This document shows, piece after piece, positions 1 to 5,640 of a stretch of 18,215 bases of DNA. The translations under genes and the position numbers were made by a program. Each line of letters begins with the position of its first letter. Within the stretch, counting starts at the first letter, position 1. A model generated the notes under the pieces. The model was given only the letters and a program-made list of their open reading frames with translations, searched no databases and was not told the origin of the DNA. Where the stretch lies: positions 1 to 18,215 of the forward strand of contig JALHNN010000007.1 in the NCBI GenBank assembly GCA_022843505.1. Direction: 5' to 3'. The DNA comes from Sulfuritalea sp. GTDB lineage: Bacteria; Pseudomonadota; Gammaproteobacteria; Burkholderiales; Rhodocyclaceae.

Positions 1-298
1 TGAGCGAGCGTCCGTCAAGCGAGAAGATGAATACCTGTGCCGCCACCACATTAGGCACGGTCATGGCTGCGTCGACCAACTCCTGCTTCAGCAAAGCCAA
101 GGGAAGGTTGCGGCCGAGAATCTGTTCAAGGTACGGCACGCCGACAGTCGTGTCCCACCAGCATTCCCCAAGAAACGTCTTGATGGCGGACGCCGCGTCT
201 TGTGCCAGCGCGTATGGCTCGGTCGCGACCGCGATGTTGCCGGCCGCGTCCTGCACCAAGTCCCACGCCGATCGATCGAGAAGAAGAGTCGCCGCCAT
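1..298 (-). CDS. Baseplate wedge protein, gp25/Mu gp46-like (partial, cut by window edge)
   Basis: The reading frame starts with ATG at 298, four bases past the spike stop codon at 302, and stays open for 99 codons to the window edge, so the C-terminus is missing. Visible features are an N-terminal stretch rich in DAAGNIAVAT (about residues 17-26), then AQDAASAIKTFLGECWWDT (32-50) and GVPYLEQILG (53-62). The pattern of a Trp-containing helix followed by G-V-P-Y and I-L-G is typical of the gp25/gp46-like wedge proteins that connect the central hub to the sheath in contractile tails. Position directly after the spike agrees with this. The family assignment is from pattern memory; the exact subfamily is uncertain. 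Confidence 0.7.
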   Translation of the reverse strand, partial: MAATLLLDRSAWDLVQDAAGNIAVATEPYALAQDAASAIKTFLGECWWDTTVGVPYLEQILGRNLPLALLKQELVDAAMTVPNVVAAQVFIFSLDGRSL

Positions 299-301
299 GG
301 A

Positions 302-1027
302 TCAAGTCCCCGGCGTAGGCGTTGACGTGGGAGCCCCGGCACCGCCCGACGTATGCAGGTGCGCAAGCAGCGTCACCTTCGCGGCCGGAACGTCTGCGTT
401 GGCGACCACGTCGCCGGTGACATTGAGATTCCCGTTTATGGTCACGGTGCCTCCCGCCGGCGTGATCGTGATTCCGCTGGCGGCAGTCTGCACGACGTTG
501 CCATGTTTGTCGCGAACAATGATTCCATCGTCGGAGAACGCGAGATATTGCGTCGGGGTCTCATTGAGGCACCCGCCAACGTAAACTCCGTCTGCCGCGC
601 TGTATTTGCGGAGCGACCCCGGCGTGGTTGCCGGGTCGTTGCCGACATTCGCCGCCGCCTTGACCCCGGATATGTCGCGATCCGCACAGACGATATAACC
701 GATATCGCCGACGACAGGATCGCAAATGATTGCGCCGACGCCGCCCTGCATCCGAAACCACGGGATGCCATAGACCGTGCCGGCGGGAACCGCGTTGCCC
801 TGACCATCGACATCGCTGACCAGTAATTCGACATCGACGGTCCCGGCGCGCGCAACGCTTCCGCCGCCCCCGGTCACGGCCTTGACGCGCACGAGCTTCA
901 TCGTGTCCATCGTCGCCATCATCTGCCGAATGAGGAACAACGTGGCAGCAACGTCGGAGTTGCCGTCGAACGGCGTCTGCTGGCCCGCCCCAACGCTTCC
1001 CGGTGCCGCCATTTGATGACTGGTCAT
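302..1027 (-). CDS. Membrane-puncturing spike protein, gp138/gpV-like
   Basis: A 241-residue central spike at the tip of the tail tube. Residues about 28-118 look like the N-terminal OB-fold domain of the phi92 gp138 family: a helix (LFLIRQMMATMDTMKLVRV), then beta strands with VDVELL, YGIPWFRMQGG and DPVVGDIGYIVCADRD. Residues about 165-215 are short strands with G-N-x-x-x motifs, as in a triple beta-helix (TVTINGNLNVTGDVVAN). Near the end A-H-L-H (222-225) gives an HxH motif of the kind that binds iron at the spike apex in P2 gpV, followed by a Pro/Thr-rich tail. The ATG at 1027 lies two bases after the hub stop; a second ATG at 1012 is possible. Gene order hub-spike-wedge supports the call. 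Confidence 0.82.
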   Translation of the reverse strand: MTSHQMAAPGSVGAGQQTPFDGNSDVAATLFLIRQMMATMDTMKLVRVKAVTGGGGSVARAGTVDVELLVSDVDGQGNAVPAGTVYGIPWFRMQGGVGAIICDPVVGDIGYIVCADRDISGVKAAANVGNDPATTPGSLRKYSAADGVYVGGCLNETPTQYLAFSDDGIIVRDKHGNVVQTAASGITITPAGGTVTINGNLNVTGDVVANADVPAAKVTLLAHLHTSGGAGAPTSTPTPGT

Positions 1028-1029
1028 GG

Positions 1030-1974
1030 CTATCGCGCCTGCGGAATGATCGTGCGAGCATAGTTCGGGTTATAGGCGTAGATCGTCGACATCCAATCGC
1101 CGCGCGGCGCGATTGCGTCAAGCGCGTGGTCGATCTTGTTGACCGCCCAAACCGTGGGAAACCTGATCGGGTTGGCCGCCTGTGTGGCCGCGATGCCGGC
1201 AAGAACCGTGCTCTCGACCTTGATCAGCCCGCCGAACGATATCTGCGGGTTGAACACCGTTTTGACCAAGATGCCCTGCTGCGTGAAGGCGGGATAGGCA
1301 ATCATCCCCGTTGCCGGGGAAATCACCGGAATTGTCGGCGTCTCGCGCGATCCGCCAAGCGGCCATATCTCTAGACGGCCATCGATGATGCCCCACGAGA
1401 TGCCAGCGTCTCGGGCGCATTGCTCTGCTTGCCGCCTGGCGGACCCGCGATAGATCGCATTTTCCAGTGTCGCCGTGACGCCATTGTTGCGGAAGCCAAG
1501 ATTCATCTGCCGGGCAAACCCAGACATGATGTCGGCCACCCTGGACGTCCCCGGAAACGACGACGCGGGAATATTGATGACGGAGTCCGCCGCGTAGGGC
1601 TTGCATGCAAAGTGAAACGGAACGTCCGGCTGAGACGAGAAGTCACCATATGCCGCGAAAATCGTCCCGGTGAACACATTCGTGAAGTCGCCGTTTTCGC
1701 TGCCAGCGTCGATGGTCAATTTATTGTTCGGGACAAGGTTGAACACCATGCCAAGAGTCGCAAACTGATTCATCAGGCTTGGCGTCAGACCGTAGACGCG
1801 AACGTCGGCGACGTTGTCGGACGGAGTGCCGGAATTGGCGATGCGCACCATGGCGCGCGCATCGTTGACGGTCACCGTGTCAGTCCCGCTTTCCTCGAAC
1901 GTATTTGGCTGATTGGTGCCGCTGCGGTTGGCGAGTTGCACCTTGAGGCGGATGCGCCGCTGTACGAATGTCAC
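1030..1974 (-). CDS. Baseplate hub protein (gp27/gpD-like)
   Basis: A 314-residue protein. The start is set at GTG 1974, which overlaps the TGA of the plug gene (GTGA), with a GGAGG about 8 bases upstream inside that gene. The frame is open further upstream, but that extension only reads the plug gene out of frame. The N-terminal half contains beta-rich segments (VRIANSG, VRVYGLT, FTGTIFAAYGD). The C-terminal half has a cysteine-containing helix (QAEQCARDAGISW, 182-194), then GRLEIWP, and the sequence F-N-P-x-x-x-x-G-G-L-I-K-V-E-S at 241-255. That last element, preceded by Y-P-x-F-T-x-x-G-I, is characteristic of tail hub proteins of the gp27/gpD type that trimerise on the spike. It sits between the plug and the spike, as expected. 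The exact family is not certain. Confidence 0.68.
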   Translation of the reverse strand: MTFVQRRIRLKVQLANRSGTNQPNTFEESGTDTVTVNDARAMVRIANSGTPSDNVADVRVYGLTPSLMNQFATLGMVFNLVPNNKLTIDAGSENGDFTNVFTGTIFAAYGDFSSQPDVPFHFACKPYAADSVINIPASSFPGTSRVADIMSGFARQMNLGFRNNGVTATLENAIYRGSARRQAEQCARDAGISWGIIDGRLEIWPLGGSRETPTIPVISPATGMIAYPAFTQQGILVKTVFNPQISFGGLIKVESTVLAGIAATQAANPIRFPTVWAVNKIDHALDAIAPRGDWMSTIYAYNPNYARTIIPQAR

Positions 1975-2291
1975 GTCAGCGCCTCCACTTCGGCCGCCGT
2001 CAGATAGACGAACTGAAAGCGGGCGGACGAGTCGCCGAACCCCGTATAGACCGGGTTTCCGTTGCCTTGCATGTCGACAAACAGAAGATCGCCGACAAAT
2101 TCCAGATATTCCGAGCGCACGATGCGCACGCGGTTGAGGCAAATGACGTTCGAAATGATCAACTCGCCGTTGACCTGCACGGTCGCGAACAGCCCATACG
2201 ACGTCTGCACGATCGAGATCGTGCACGCCTGATCCGACAACTGCACCTGCAGCGTCTGATTAGGAATCGGCTGAAGCGGGATCGTCTGCAT
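1971..2291 (-). CDS. Baseplate plug-like protein
   Basis: A 106-residue protein starting at ATG 2291, which overlaps the preceding TGA by one base (TGATG). It begins MQTIPLQPIPNQTLQVQL and continues with alternating beta strands, ending in F-V-G-D-L-L-F-V-D-x-Q-G-N-G-N-P-V-Y-T-G-F-G and R-F-Q-F-V-Y-L. The opening I-P-L-x-x-x-P-N-Q-x-L pattern and the D-L-x-F-x-D-x-x-G-x-x-x-P-x-Y-x-G-F-G pattern are those of the small baseplate plug proteins found between the distal tail protein and the hub in simple myoviruses. Its role would be in closing or connecting the tube end at the baseplate centre. Called from recognition of the pattern and gene order. Confidence 0.7.
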   Translation of the reverse strand: MQTIPLQPIPNQTLQVQLSDQACTISIVQTSYGLFATVQVNGELIISNVICLNRVRIVRSEYLEFVGDLLFVDMQGNGNPVYTGFGDSSARFQFVYLTAAEVEALT

Positions 2292-2989
2292 CAGAATACG
2301 GTCCCCGTGACAGACAGTGTTTGCTGCACAGACCTCGGGATTCCTTGCGGCTGAACGTTCCCGATCGACTGCGGCCCGGATGACCCCGGCTCGCGCGTCT
2401 GCGTGAAATCGGCCGTCGATGTAAACCGCACCTGTTCGAACCATACATCGGCGACAATCAGTTGGACTCCGCGGTCGGACCGCCGGGGAAACTCCACGTG
2501 CTTGCAGTTGCAGTTCAAATAGACGCGGTCCGGAGTCAAAACCGACACAAGACGCGTCGACGACCGTAGTCCTTCGAGGGTGTTCTGAAACGACTGGCGC
2601 TGCGAAATCGACCCGCTGCACGCGATCTTCATCCGGATTTCGAACGGCATTTGCACTTTGTCATACGACTGGAACGCACCTTCCTCCTGCGGATAGGTCG
2701 AGATCGGAGAGTCGGCCGAATAGAAGAACTCCACCGTCGATGCGATAACCGGAATTATGTTCGGTGCCCCGAAAAGAGCCGCCACGGTGGACGCCGTCGC
2801 CAGAGTCGGTGCCACGGACGCAAGGGCAAGGCTGGGCGCAATGATCGGAAGCCCGTCGATGTAAATGCCCCACGCCGGCGGCAAGAACGCCCGCAGCACG
2901 TTGGCGGCGTCCGTCGAAGCCAGCGCAACGACGCCGACGCCATAGCTCGCCAAGGGCGGCACACCGGGAAGGTTCGGGATATTCGGCAT
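2291..2989 (-). CDS. Dit-like distal tail/baseplate protein
   Basis: A 232-residue protein. ATG 2989 is chosen because it follows the tape measure stop (2992) by two bases and has GGAA upstream; the longer open frame only overlaps the tape measure gene. The N-terminal half is hydrophobic and Ala/Pro-rich (residues about 8-65, with AWGIYIDGLPIIAPSLALASVAPTLA split over two strands), which is unusual for this type. From about residue 70 (VEFFYSADSPISTYPQEEG) the protein has the pattern of the Dit-like tail protein domain: polar strand, M-P-F-E-I-R-M-K-I-A, a Ser/Gln-rich helix, then V-S-V-L-T-P-D-R-V-Y-L and V-W-F-E-Q-V-R-F. This is expected to form the ring that joins tube and hub. The C-terminal 40 residues are Gln/Ser/Pro-rich. 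Confidence 0.65.
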   Translation of the reverse strand: MPNIPNLPGVPPLASYGVGVVALASTDAANVLRAFLPPAWGIYIDGLPIIAPSLALASVAPTLATASTVAALFGAPNIIPVIASTVEFFYSADSPISTYPQEEGAFQSYDKVQMPFEIRMKIACSGSISQRQSFQNTLEGLRSSTRLVSVLTPDRVYLNCNCKHVEFPRRSDRGVQLIVADVWFEQVRFTSTADFTQTREPGSSGPQSIGNVQPQGIPRSVQQTLSVTGTVF

Positions 2990-2991
2990 CG

Positions 2992-4545
2992 TTAGAAATT
3001 CCAGTTTGCAGACGAGGCCTTCATCGTATTGTCCAGCGCAGTTCCAATCTCGCGCGCAATGCCCGCCGCGTCTTTTGCGGACGGCGCATTCACGTCTACA
3101 TTGGCGATGTTGACTGTTGTCGTTTTTGATGACGACCGCGACATATCCCCTCCCGCCGTTGCGCCGAATCTTGGGATGCCGGCCCACCGATCGCCGCGCC
3201 ATCCGTACCACGGTGTCCAACCGACCTGCAGCGCCTTGTCCAACGAGAAGTCGACCTGCTTTTCCCACGTGTCGGAATTGCTTGCGTGCAGTCCCGTCTT
3301 TTTCGTGAACTCGTTTCCAAGACCGCCGCCGTAGTAAAGTTGAAACGGCCCATACGACGGCTCGCCGGGAACAAAACTGCGGCCGGTCGGCGACTTCAGG
3401 TAAGCATACAAGCCCTCTCTTTTTGCAACCTCTAGCGCAACGTTCGGATCGATGCCGCGCTTCTGCGCGGCGGACAGGATGTAGTCCGTCATCATTTTAA
3501 CGGTTGGCGGCGCCTTGCGAACGACAGACGATGCCCCCGGTTGCGGAGCAGGCTGCGGCGAAGGTTCGGGGGATTCTTCTTCAGGGGATATCCCAAAAAA
3601 CCTTTGCAGCCATGACGGCGGCTTTCCAAACCGGTCACCAACGGCAGAGTGATACGACTTTCCGCCGCGGGACTTTTTCAACTCATCATCGCGCTGCGCC
3701 CGCCGCTCTGGCGTATCTTCAAGGCTATCAAGCCCCCAGGACAGCGCATCAAAGAATTTTGATATCGCTGGCGTGGCCACATTGACAATCGTCTTCGCCA
3801 GATTGGCCCACGACATGGACAGCTTGGTGACGCTCTTTTGATACTGTTCGGCCTTTTCCGAGTCGAACGCCGTGTTCGCGTCTTCGGCCGCCTTTCGCAA
3901 CTCGCGGATCGCTGCGGTGCCCTTCAGAATCAAGTTGATTCCATCTTGATTCATTCCGGGGATCATCGACAGAAAGCCGGTTGCTTCACGCTCAGTCATT
4001 TCTCCGCGCTTGATGGCGGATTCGATGACGGACGCCAAGTCGGCAAACAGGCCGTATGACGTTTTCAACTTGCCGTTCATGTCGTGGAATCCGGTGCCAA
4101 GACGAGACAGCACTCCCGTGCTGGCCGCCTGCCCCGTAAGCGCGAAACGGACGATTTCTCCGTTGAGCCCGGACATGATGGCGTTGGCCGATTCAGCCGA
4201 TCCGCCGACCTGCTTGATCATTCCTTGAAAGTTAGAAATTTCGCGTCCCGACATGCCGATTGATACGCCGAGCCGTCCGGTGGCCGCATCGAGAGTTGTC
4301 ACGCTATCAATGAAGTTCTTGACCAGCCCGCCCCCGAATACGAGACCGAACACGCCGACCGCCGTGCGCCGGAAGTCGCTCAAGACATTGCCGACGCGCT
4401 TGACTTCACTTTCGATGCGTCGACCGCTCGCGATCGCGTCCGTCTCGAACCCGCGCAAACTTTCAAGCGCCTTGCGCTGGCCCGCAGACATCGACGACGG
4501 GTCGAGCCCCAATTCAAGAACCAGTCGATCGATCACGGTTGGCAT
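2992..4545 (-). CDS. Short tail tape measure protein with C-terminal lytic transglycosylase-like domain
   Basis: A 517-residue protein that starts three bases after the tail chaperone stop. The opening (VIDRLVLELGLDPSSMSAGQRK) is typical of tape measures of this phage type. Residues 30-60 are coiled-coil-like, 61-80 are Gly-rich and hydrophobic (FGLVFGGGLVKNFID), and 110-280 are mostly helical. Residues 321-337 form a Glu/Pro/Gln linker. Residues about 350-455 resemble an SLT-like lytic domain: an E in VAKREG (Glu377) as the candidate catalytic acid, S-Y-G-P-F-Q-L (397-403) matching the S-x-G-x-x-Q motif, and W-E-K-Q-V-D-F-x-L (427-435). The tail end (472-517) is Ser/Thr-rich then helical. 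At roughly 1.5 angstrom per residue the protein predicts a short tail, under about 80 nm. The lytic domain would open peptidoglycan during DNA injection. Confidence 0.85.
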   Translation of the reverse strand: MPTVIDRLVLELGLDPSSMSAGQRKALESLRGFETDAIASGRRIESEVKRVGNVLSDFRRTAVGVFGLVFGGGLVKNFIDSVTTLDAATGRLGVSIGMSGREISNFQGMIKQVGGSAESANAIMSGLNGEIVRFALTGQAASTGVLSRLGTGFHDMNGKLKTSYGLFADLASVIESAIKRGEMTEREATGFLSMIPGMNQDGINLILKGTAAIRELRKAAEDANTAFDSEKAEQYQKSVTKLSMSWANLAKTIVNVATPAISKFFDALSWGLDSLEDTPERRAQRDDELKKSRGGKSYHSAVGDRFGKPPSWLQRFFGISPEEESPEPSPQPAPQPGASSVVRKAPPTVKMMTDYILSAAQKRGIDPNVALEVAKREGLYAYLKSPTGRSFVPGEPSYGPFQLYYGGGLGNEFTKKTGLHASNSDTWEKQVDFSLDKALQVGWTPWYGWRGDRWAGIPRFGATAGGDMSRSSSKTTTVNIANVDVNAPSAKDAAGIAREIGTALDNTMKASSANWNF

Positions 4546-4548
4546 GCG

Positions 4549-5195
4549 TCAGTCCCCGTCGGCCGCGCGGCGGCGGACCGCAGCGTTATGCAGATCGATC
4601 AGCCGCACTTCCAGAATGTCGTGCAAGTCCTCAAGCCCGAGAGTCGTCGACAGCGGTCCGGCCAAGGACGGGTCGAACGACAGCGCCATCCCGATCGTGG
4701 GCGGGACGTTTACGTATTCTCTGAGCCCTCGGGGGATTTCATGAACGACGCCCAAGTCGAGAGGGCGCCGGTGAAGGAAAAACCCGTGTGAATGCGCAGA
4801 ACCTCCGAGCGCAGCCAGCCAAGAGTGCGGATTTCCTCGATGTCGCTTCCATCCGACATCAGCGATGTGGCCACCGGATCGCCCGTGGCTTTGTCGATCG
4901 ACGACGGGTCGCGAACGATGCGAACGCAATCCATCATTTCGTCGAGAAGCGGTTCGAGCTTCGCATAGTCCACGTCGGATGCCAGAAACGCATTGAACCC
5001 GCGGATGGCGATCGCCACGTAGCCGAGATGCGCTATCCCTTCCGGGATTTCCCCCGTCGTGCCCTTGAGCGCGATGATGAGGCGCCATGCCCACTTCTCC
5101 GCAGCCGTCGCCGGTGCCTCGGTGATTTCAAACGTCTTGCCGGCGTCACGGCCTCCCCACTCGCCCGGAACTCTGACATACTCTTTCTTACGCAC
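4549..5195 (-). CDS. Tail assembly chaperone, long form made by -1 frameshift (lambda GT-like)
   Basis: This is the inferred fusion product: codons 1-139 of the short chaperone, then a -1 shift at GGGTTTT (4785-4779) and 76 further residues in the -1 frame to a TGA at 4551-4549, giving 215 residues. The -1 frame tail includes EIPRGLREYVNVPPTIG and a mixed amphipathic stretch (LEDLHDILEVRLIDLHNAAV). It has no credible start codon with a ribosome binding site of its own, and it ends three bases before the tape measure ATG, which is where the T part of GT lies in most tailed phages. Known role of the family: the short and long forms coat the tape measure and recruit tube subunits during tail assembly. 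The shift itself is inferred from sequence; the site and stem are given as a separate entry. Confidence 0.8.
4710..5195 (-). CDS. Tail assembly chaperone, short form (lambda G-like)
   Basis: A 161-residue protein in the zero frame. It starts at GTG 5195, three bases after the tube stop; the AAGG about 10 bases upstream is a weak ribosome binding site. It ends at TAA 4712-4710. The N-terminus is polar (KKEYVRVPGEWGGRDAGKTFEITE), followed by A-E-K-W-A-W-R-L-I-I-A-L (33-44) and helical segments with Y-V-A-I-A-I-R-G-F-N-A-F-L and L-E-P-L-L-D-E-M-M-D-C-V. The K-x-F-x-I-T-E...A-E-x-W-A-x-R motif is typical of tail assembly chaperones of myoviruses of this group. It sits between the tube and the tape measure, as expected. 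It supplies the N-terminal 139 residues of the frameshifted form. Confidence 0.78.
   Translation of the reverse strand: MRKKEYVRVPGEWGGRDAGKTFEITEAPATAAEKWAWRLIIALKGTTGEIPEGIAHLGYVAIAIRGFNAFLASDVDYAKLEPLLDEMMDCVRIVRDPSSIDKATGDPVATSLMSDGSDIEEIRTLGWLRSEVLRIHTGFSFTGALSTWASFMKSPEGSENT
4746..4785 (-). promoter_or_regulatory. Programmed -1 ribosomal frameshift signal
   Basis: The slippery heptamer GGGTTTT is at 4785-4779 and is read as G|GGT|TTT in the zero frame of the chaperone gene, which is the X-XXY-YYZ arrangement. An 8-nt spacer (TCCTTCAC, 4778-4771) follows. Then comes a stem of CGGCGCCC (4770-4763) with GGGCGTCG (4753-4746), 8 bp with one G-U pair, closing a 9-nt loop (4762-4754). Heptamer type, frame, spacer length and stem all fit a working -1 signal, and the -1 frame is the one that leads into the downstream chaperone extension. 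Confidence 0.85.
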
Positions 5196-5198
5196 GGA

Positions 5199-5627
5199 TC
5201 ACACCTTGGCCGGGATGACGTTGTTCCACGTGATGCGGTAGGTGCGCGGCTGCACGAGTTTCTTGACGCCCGGCAGTTTGTACGTCGTCAGGAAGCCGTT
5301 CGTCTGCACGAATTTGAGCCCGATCGCCGGAATGGTCAGCACGCCCGACGCCGTGTAGGTCGTCTGCCCGGCGATCATTTGGGCATTCCAGTTGTCGAAA
5401 AACTCGTTCGACGGCGAGTCGGCCTGCAGCGTGATACGCTGCAACTGCGGCTTCCACACGAAGCCGCCGGACAGAATGCCATCGACGCCCATCAGCGTTT
5501 CGACATTCTCGATTTCGTCCAACTCGTAAACGTCGTCCGCCGCAAACCCCTGAATCTGGATCGGCGTCGGAAAGATCGGAGGGACGACGATCGTAAGATT
5601 TGCGGTTGCGCCTGAAATATCGGCCAT
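5199..5627 (-). CDS. Tail tube protein
   Basis: A 142-residue beta-rich protein starting at ATG 5627, with GGGAG upstream. It begins MADISGATANLTIVVPPIFP and contains I-Q-G-F-A-A-D-D-V-Y-E-L-D, E-T-L-M-G-V-D-G-x-L-S-G-G-F-V, I-T-L-Q-A-D-S-P-S-N-E-F-F-D-N-W, and a terminal Y-R-I-T-W-N-N-V-I-P. This layout (charged D-D loop, M-G-V-D-G-x-L-S-G, L-Q-A-D-S-x-S) is the pattern of tail tube proteins that follow DUF3383 sheaths; some database entries for such proteins carry the label tail fibre. Gene order sheath-tube-chaperone-tape measure supports the tube role. It would form the inner hexameric tube through which DNA passes. Confidence 0.75.
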   Translation of the reverse strand: MADISGATANLTIVVPPIFPTPIQIQGFAADDVYELDEIENVETLMGVDGILSGGFVWKPQLQRITLQADSPSNEFFDNWNAQMIAGQTTYTASGVLTIPAIGLKFVQTNGFLTTYKLPGVKKLVQPRTYRITWNNVIPAKV

Positions 5628-5640
5628 GTCGTCTCTCCCG

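Noticed and set aside
1975..2226. Upstream extension of the hub gene to 2226
   Set aside because: The extra residues are an out-of-frame reading of the plug gene; GTG 1974 has a GGAGG and a GTGA overlap.
4722..4735. Alternative frameshift site at TCC CCC GAG, where Pro-tRNA could slip by one on a run of five C
   Set aside because: It lacks an X-XXY-YYZ heptamer and a downstream stem. GGGTTTT about 50 bases upstream has both. The same -1 frame would be entered, so it remains a weak second choice.
4549..5094. Independent 181-codon gene from 5094 covering the chaperone extension
   Set aside because: Its first two-thirds are an out-of-frame reading of the short chaperone gene with Arg/His-rich patternless sequence. 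Only the last 76 residues look like protein and are explained by the frameshift.
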